DNA of 7,382 bases. Source: Nitrososphaerota archaeon (GTDB taxonomy: Archaea > Thermoproteota > Nitrososphaeria > Nitrososphaerales > JACPRH01). Each line of letters begins with the position of its first letter. Position 1 is the first letter of the stretch. The stretch lies in NCBI GenBank assembly GCA_029460375.1, contig JARPAQ010000061.1, positions 1 through 7,382 of the forward strand, given 5' to 3'. The position numbers were made by a program, and so were the translations under genes. Shown here piece by piece: positions 5,691 to 7,382 of the stretch. Below the pieces are notes generated by a model. That model had not been told where the DNA came from. It searched no databases and was given only the letters and a program-made list of their open reading frames with translations.

Positions 5691-6947
5691 CTAGCCTGTC
5701 TGTTTGAATCTTAGGAGGGCAGCTATACCTCCGAAGCTCTTCAGCATCCTGCCTTCCTCCGTCTTTGAAGAGATTACCTCCACCTTGGCCGCTGAGTCTA
5801 CTGCCAAGTCAGCCAGATACTCTATGAAGTCCTGCTCCTCCAATTCCCGATCGGGACTTCCGCATTTTACGCAGGCTGCGGTCACCATCTCCTGCTTCTC
5901 TTGGATATACTTCTCCTTGCTCACCAGCTTGACCACTTCTTTTCCACAGTGTTTGCATTTCGATTTTAGACGTGTCAGCCCTATGTCCTCCGAGACAAGA
6001 ACCGTATCCACACTGGCACTTCGCAGTCCTTCTTCAATCTCCTTCACTCCATACGTTGAGAGTCCACCATCCTTATTCACCTCTCTCAAAAACTTCTGAA
6101 CAAGCTGCTTTTCATCCATCACCCTGACTCCTTCCAAGACTTGACCTGATTTTTCCAAGGTTTCTCGGATACCTTCTTCACCCGCATAAGATGTATCCAG
6201 CACAGCCAAAACATTCTTCTGCAGCCTATAGTCCAGATACTCCTCTTTCAGGAAGTTGCTCTTAGTGGGGCCCGGCCCGCTTACTATCAGACCTTTCACC
6301 TTATACTCCTCTAGAAAAATCTTCTTAGCGTAATCTGCTACTCGGTGATAGTATCCTGTGAGCTCCATATCTCTAAGCCGTTCGAACCTTCTTGCTGACT
6401 GTCCTCCTGCCCGATGTTTCCCTGAGACTCCTGATGTCACGACTTGGGCTGTTTCGAACTTGTCGCCCGACACTATGCCTAAACCTGCTTCGCTGGTGTC
6501 TACTGATAGTATGCCGATTACCTTCTCCTCTTTTAGCATGTTGCGCAGATGGGACAGGTGAAAGTGATCGTCGCACCTGTATAGATAAGTCTGGACAGGT
6601 TGGTGCGGCAGTATCTCGTAGACTTCAACCACCTCACTCCCCGGCGGCCCTTCACCGGGAATGGCTCCTGCAAATATCACTATGCCGTTTTCAGGCGTCT
6701 TTTTGTATAGCTTCAGTCTCTGCTGGGTTCTGGTCAGGGCGTCCTGCACATGATTTCTAGTAGTATCCGATTTTATGTTAGATGCTGTTCCATATTCTTC
6801 CCTCAGGCTGTTCACAACTTCGTGCAGAGCTTTATTCGGAGGTACGTATAGGGAGACGAGTTCTGTTCCTCTCCCTTTTTTAGCTGATAGTCGAGAGAGA
6901 AGTTTTCTCATCTTGTATAATAGCACGGAGTCGGCTCTACTGCTCAC
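5691..6947 (-). CDS. prf1: Peptide chain release factor 1 (aRF1)
   Basis: aRF1 recognises all three stop codons in the ribosomal A site and triggers release of the finished peptide; in archaea it acts with aEF1A and the recycling factor ABCE1. The 418-residue length is normal for the family. Domain 1 carries the stop-codon reading elements NIKS (57-60, in TASNIKSDTTR) and YxCxxxF (Y123, C125, F129). Domain 2 carries the catalytic GGQ (181-183, in KHRAGGQSARRFERLR). Domain 3 contains two CxxC pairs (331/334 and 359/362), the zinc-binding minidomain found in many archaeal aRF1, and ends with the family's SFGGIAALLRF (404-414). The start is GTG at 6947, fixed by a stop two codons upstream in the same frame. 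A TATA-like element lies about 25 bases ahead, consistent with a leaderless message; alternatively, an AGGGG stretch just upstream could act as a ribosome binding site. valS follows on the same strand. Confidence 0.96.
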   Translation of the reverse strand: MSSRADSVLLYKMRKLLSRLSAKKGRGTELVSLYVPPNKALHEVVNSLREEYGTASNIKSDTTRNHVQDALTRTQQRLKLYKKTPENGIVIFAGAIPGEGPPGSEVVEVYEILPHQPVQTYLYRCDDHFHLSHLRNMLKEEKVIGILSVDTSEAGLGIVSGDKFETAQVVTSGVSGKHRAGGQSARRFERLRDMELTGYYHRVADYAKKIFLEEYKVKGLIVSGPGPTKSNFLKEEYLDYRLQKNVLAVLDTSYAGEEGIRETLEKSGQVLEGVRVMDEKQLVQKFLREVNKDGGLSTYGVKEIEEGLRSASVDTVLVSEDIGLTRLKSKCKHCGKEVVKLVSKEKYIQEKQEMVTAACVKCGSPDRELEEQDFIEYLADLAVDSAAKVEVISSKTEEGRMLKSFGGIAALLRFKQTG

Positions 6948-6968
6948 TGTCTATCCCCTTTTAATCTT

Positions 6969-6977
6969 CATATACTG
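6969..6977 (-). promoter_or_regulatory. TATA-like element for prf1
   Basis: The minus-strand sequence GTATATGAA is centred about 25 bases before the GTG at 6947, which would place the transcript start at or next to the start codon. An alternative A-rich element (CTAAAAGAAA, about 6981-6990) would give a leader of roughly 15 bases that includes AGGGG as a ribosome binding site. The sequence alone does not decide between them. Confidence 0.45.
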
Positions 6978-7036
6978 GTTTCTTTTAGCCTAGTTTCGCC
7001 GTGCTTCAAGACTATGATGGAGAATTATTTGCGAAG

Positions 7037-7045
7037 TTATAAAAG
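7037..7045 (+). promoter_or_regulatory. Strong TATA box upstream of the 39-codon ORF
   Basis: TTATAAAAG is the closest match to the archaeal TATA consensus in the window. Its centre is about 29 bases before the ATG at 7070. It points rightward, divergent from prf1, and should drive the small ORF and the secreted-protein gene after it. Confidence 0.6.
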
Positions 7046-7069
7046 TAGCGTCAAGAAGTAATTACGAAA

Positions 7070-7189
7070 ATGGTAATTCACTCCTTGAACCGAAACCTAC
7101 TAGCTTTAGCTTCAGAACAATGTAAGGATCCAGACCTATGTATACTTAAATATGTTTTATTATTTTATCACTTATCTACATCAGGGTGA
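7070..7189 (+). CDS. Probable small protein of 39 residues, leaderless and coupled to the next gene
   Basis: ATG at 7070 opens a 39-codon frame ending in TGA at 7187-7189. It begins MVIHSLNRNLLALASEQC and continues with CKDPDLCILKYVLLFYHLST, so it has two Cys (18 and 24) and a hydrophobic C-terminal half that could be a short membrane-associated helix. I recognise no family. Support comes from context. The ATG lies about 29 bases after the best TATA box of the window, as for a leaderless message, and the stop codon overlaps the GTG start of the next gene as GTGA, the usual geometry of translational coupling. Against it are the short length and a second TATA-like element inside the ORF (about 7145), which could serve the next gene alone. 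It may be a genuine small protein, an upstream regulatory ORF, or chance. Confidence 0.4.
   Translation: MVIHSLNRNLLALASEQCKDPDLCILKYVLLFYHLSTSG
7145..7153 (+). promoter_or_regulatory. Possible second TATA-like element for the secreted-protein gene
   Basis: The sequence cttaaatat is centred about 37 bases before the GTG at 7186 and resembles the cttaaatgt element ahead of the MBL gene. A further T/A-rich run (ttttattatttta) follows it. Either could start a transcript for the last gene independently of the small ORF. Confidence 0.35.
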
Positions 7190-7382
7190 AGACATTTAGA
7201 ACCTATTTCCGCAAATTCTTTCTATGGTCATCTTTAGGGGCTCTATGCCTAGCCATCCTCTCTGCAAACCCCTACTTAACTGTCTCAGCCCAAACTAACC
7301 TTGAAAAAGACAACCCTAACCTCAACATCGATTACGAATACGAAAAACGAAACGCCAAGATCGAATACCAACTTCAAAGAAC
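7186..7382 (+). CDS. Secreted or membrane-anchored protein, N-terminal part only (3' end outside window)
   Basis: The frame opens with GTG at 7186 and has no stop to the window end (65 codons plus two bases). The first residues, MKTFRTYFRKFFLW, form a basic n-region, followed by the hydrophobic core SSLGALCLAILSA to about residue 27 and then ANPYLTVSAQTN, a good signal-peptidase context (VSA before Gln, near residues 35-36). The mature part that can be seen is highly charged and polar (NIDYEYEKRNAKIEYQLQR), suggesting a beta-rich or coiled region. It is too short to place in a family. It is divergent from prf1, and its start overlaps the stop of the 39-codon ORF by four bases. No in-frame ATG is present near the start, so GTG is preferred. 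Confidence 0.7.
   Translation, partial: MKTFRTYFRKFFLWSSLGALCLAILSANPYLTVSAQTNLEKDNPNLNIDYEYEKRNAKIEYQLQR

Noticed and set aside
5704..6760. Long open frames on the + strand opposite prf1 (about 131 codons at 5704-6099 and 122 codons at 6392-6760).
   Set aside because: They lie fully antisense to a well-conserved prf1, have low-complexity Ser/Leu/Arg/Cys-rich translations, and have no promoter of their own. They are shadows of the real gene.
6948..7185. tRNA or other structured RNA gene in the gap between prf1 and the last gene.
   Set aside because: No cloverleaf, conserved T-loop (GGTTCRAnYC) or strong stem was found on either strand; the region is A/T-rich and explained by promoters and the small ORF.

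Overview
The window reads as archaeal chromosome. The evidence is a class 1 release factor of the archaeal/eukaryotic aRF1 type (NIKS and GGQ motifs), a compact archaeal-type valyl-tRNA synthetase, a domain of the archaeal/eukaryotic oligosaccharyltransferase STT3/AglB, and A/T-rich TATA-like elements about 25-38 bases ahead of most starts. The valyl-tRNA synthetase variant (HIGA in place of HIGH, and GIDRNGLPVE) and the Thr/Ser-rich surface stalks suggest a TACK-type lineage (crenarchaeal, thaumarchaeal, bathyarchaeal or similar). I cannot name the species from sequence alone.

Layout from left to right. (1) Positions 1-566, +: the C-terminal third of a DUF885 putative zinc peptidase, cut by the window edge. 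(2) 677-1555, +: a membrane-anchored metallo-beta-lactamase-fold hydrolase held off the membrane by a Thr-rich repeat stalk. (3) 1668-2378, -: a secreted Ig-like-domain protein with a Thr/Ser/Val stalk and a C-terminal membrane anchor. (4) 2546-3301, +: a small single-pass protein that is essentially only the last membrane helix plus the soluble domain of STT3/AglB, with WWDYG and DK motifs but no multi-pass catalytic half. (5) 3308-5635, -: valS. (6) 5691-6947, -: prf1 (aRF1). (7) 7070-7189, +: a probable 39-residue small protein gene behind a very good TATA box. (8) 7186-7382, +: the start of a secreted or anchored protein gene that runs off the window and overlaps the small ORF by GTGA.

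Two themes are visible. Genes 2-4 encode extracytoplasmic products and could form a cell-envelope neighbourhood: two stalked surface proteins and a lone sequon-recognition-like domain that shares a divergent promoter region with one of them. Genes 5-6 are translation housekeeping genes on the same strand, 55 bp apart, but valS appears to have its own TATA box. Four of the seven starts visible here are not ATG (TTG, GTG, GTG, GTG), and most promoters are so close to the start codon that leaderless or very short-leader transcripts are likely. No tRNA, rRNA, CRISPR array, insertion sequence or origin was recognised. The longest stretch without a confident gene is the 238 bases from 6948 to 7185, which holds promoters and the small ORF. 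The least ordinary item is the stand-alone STT3 soluble domain; the next is the coupled small ORF at the right edge.
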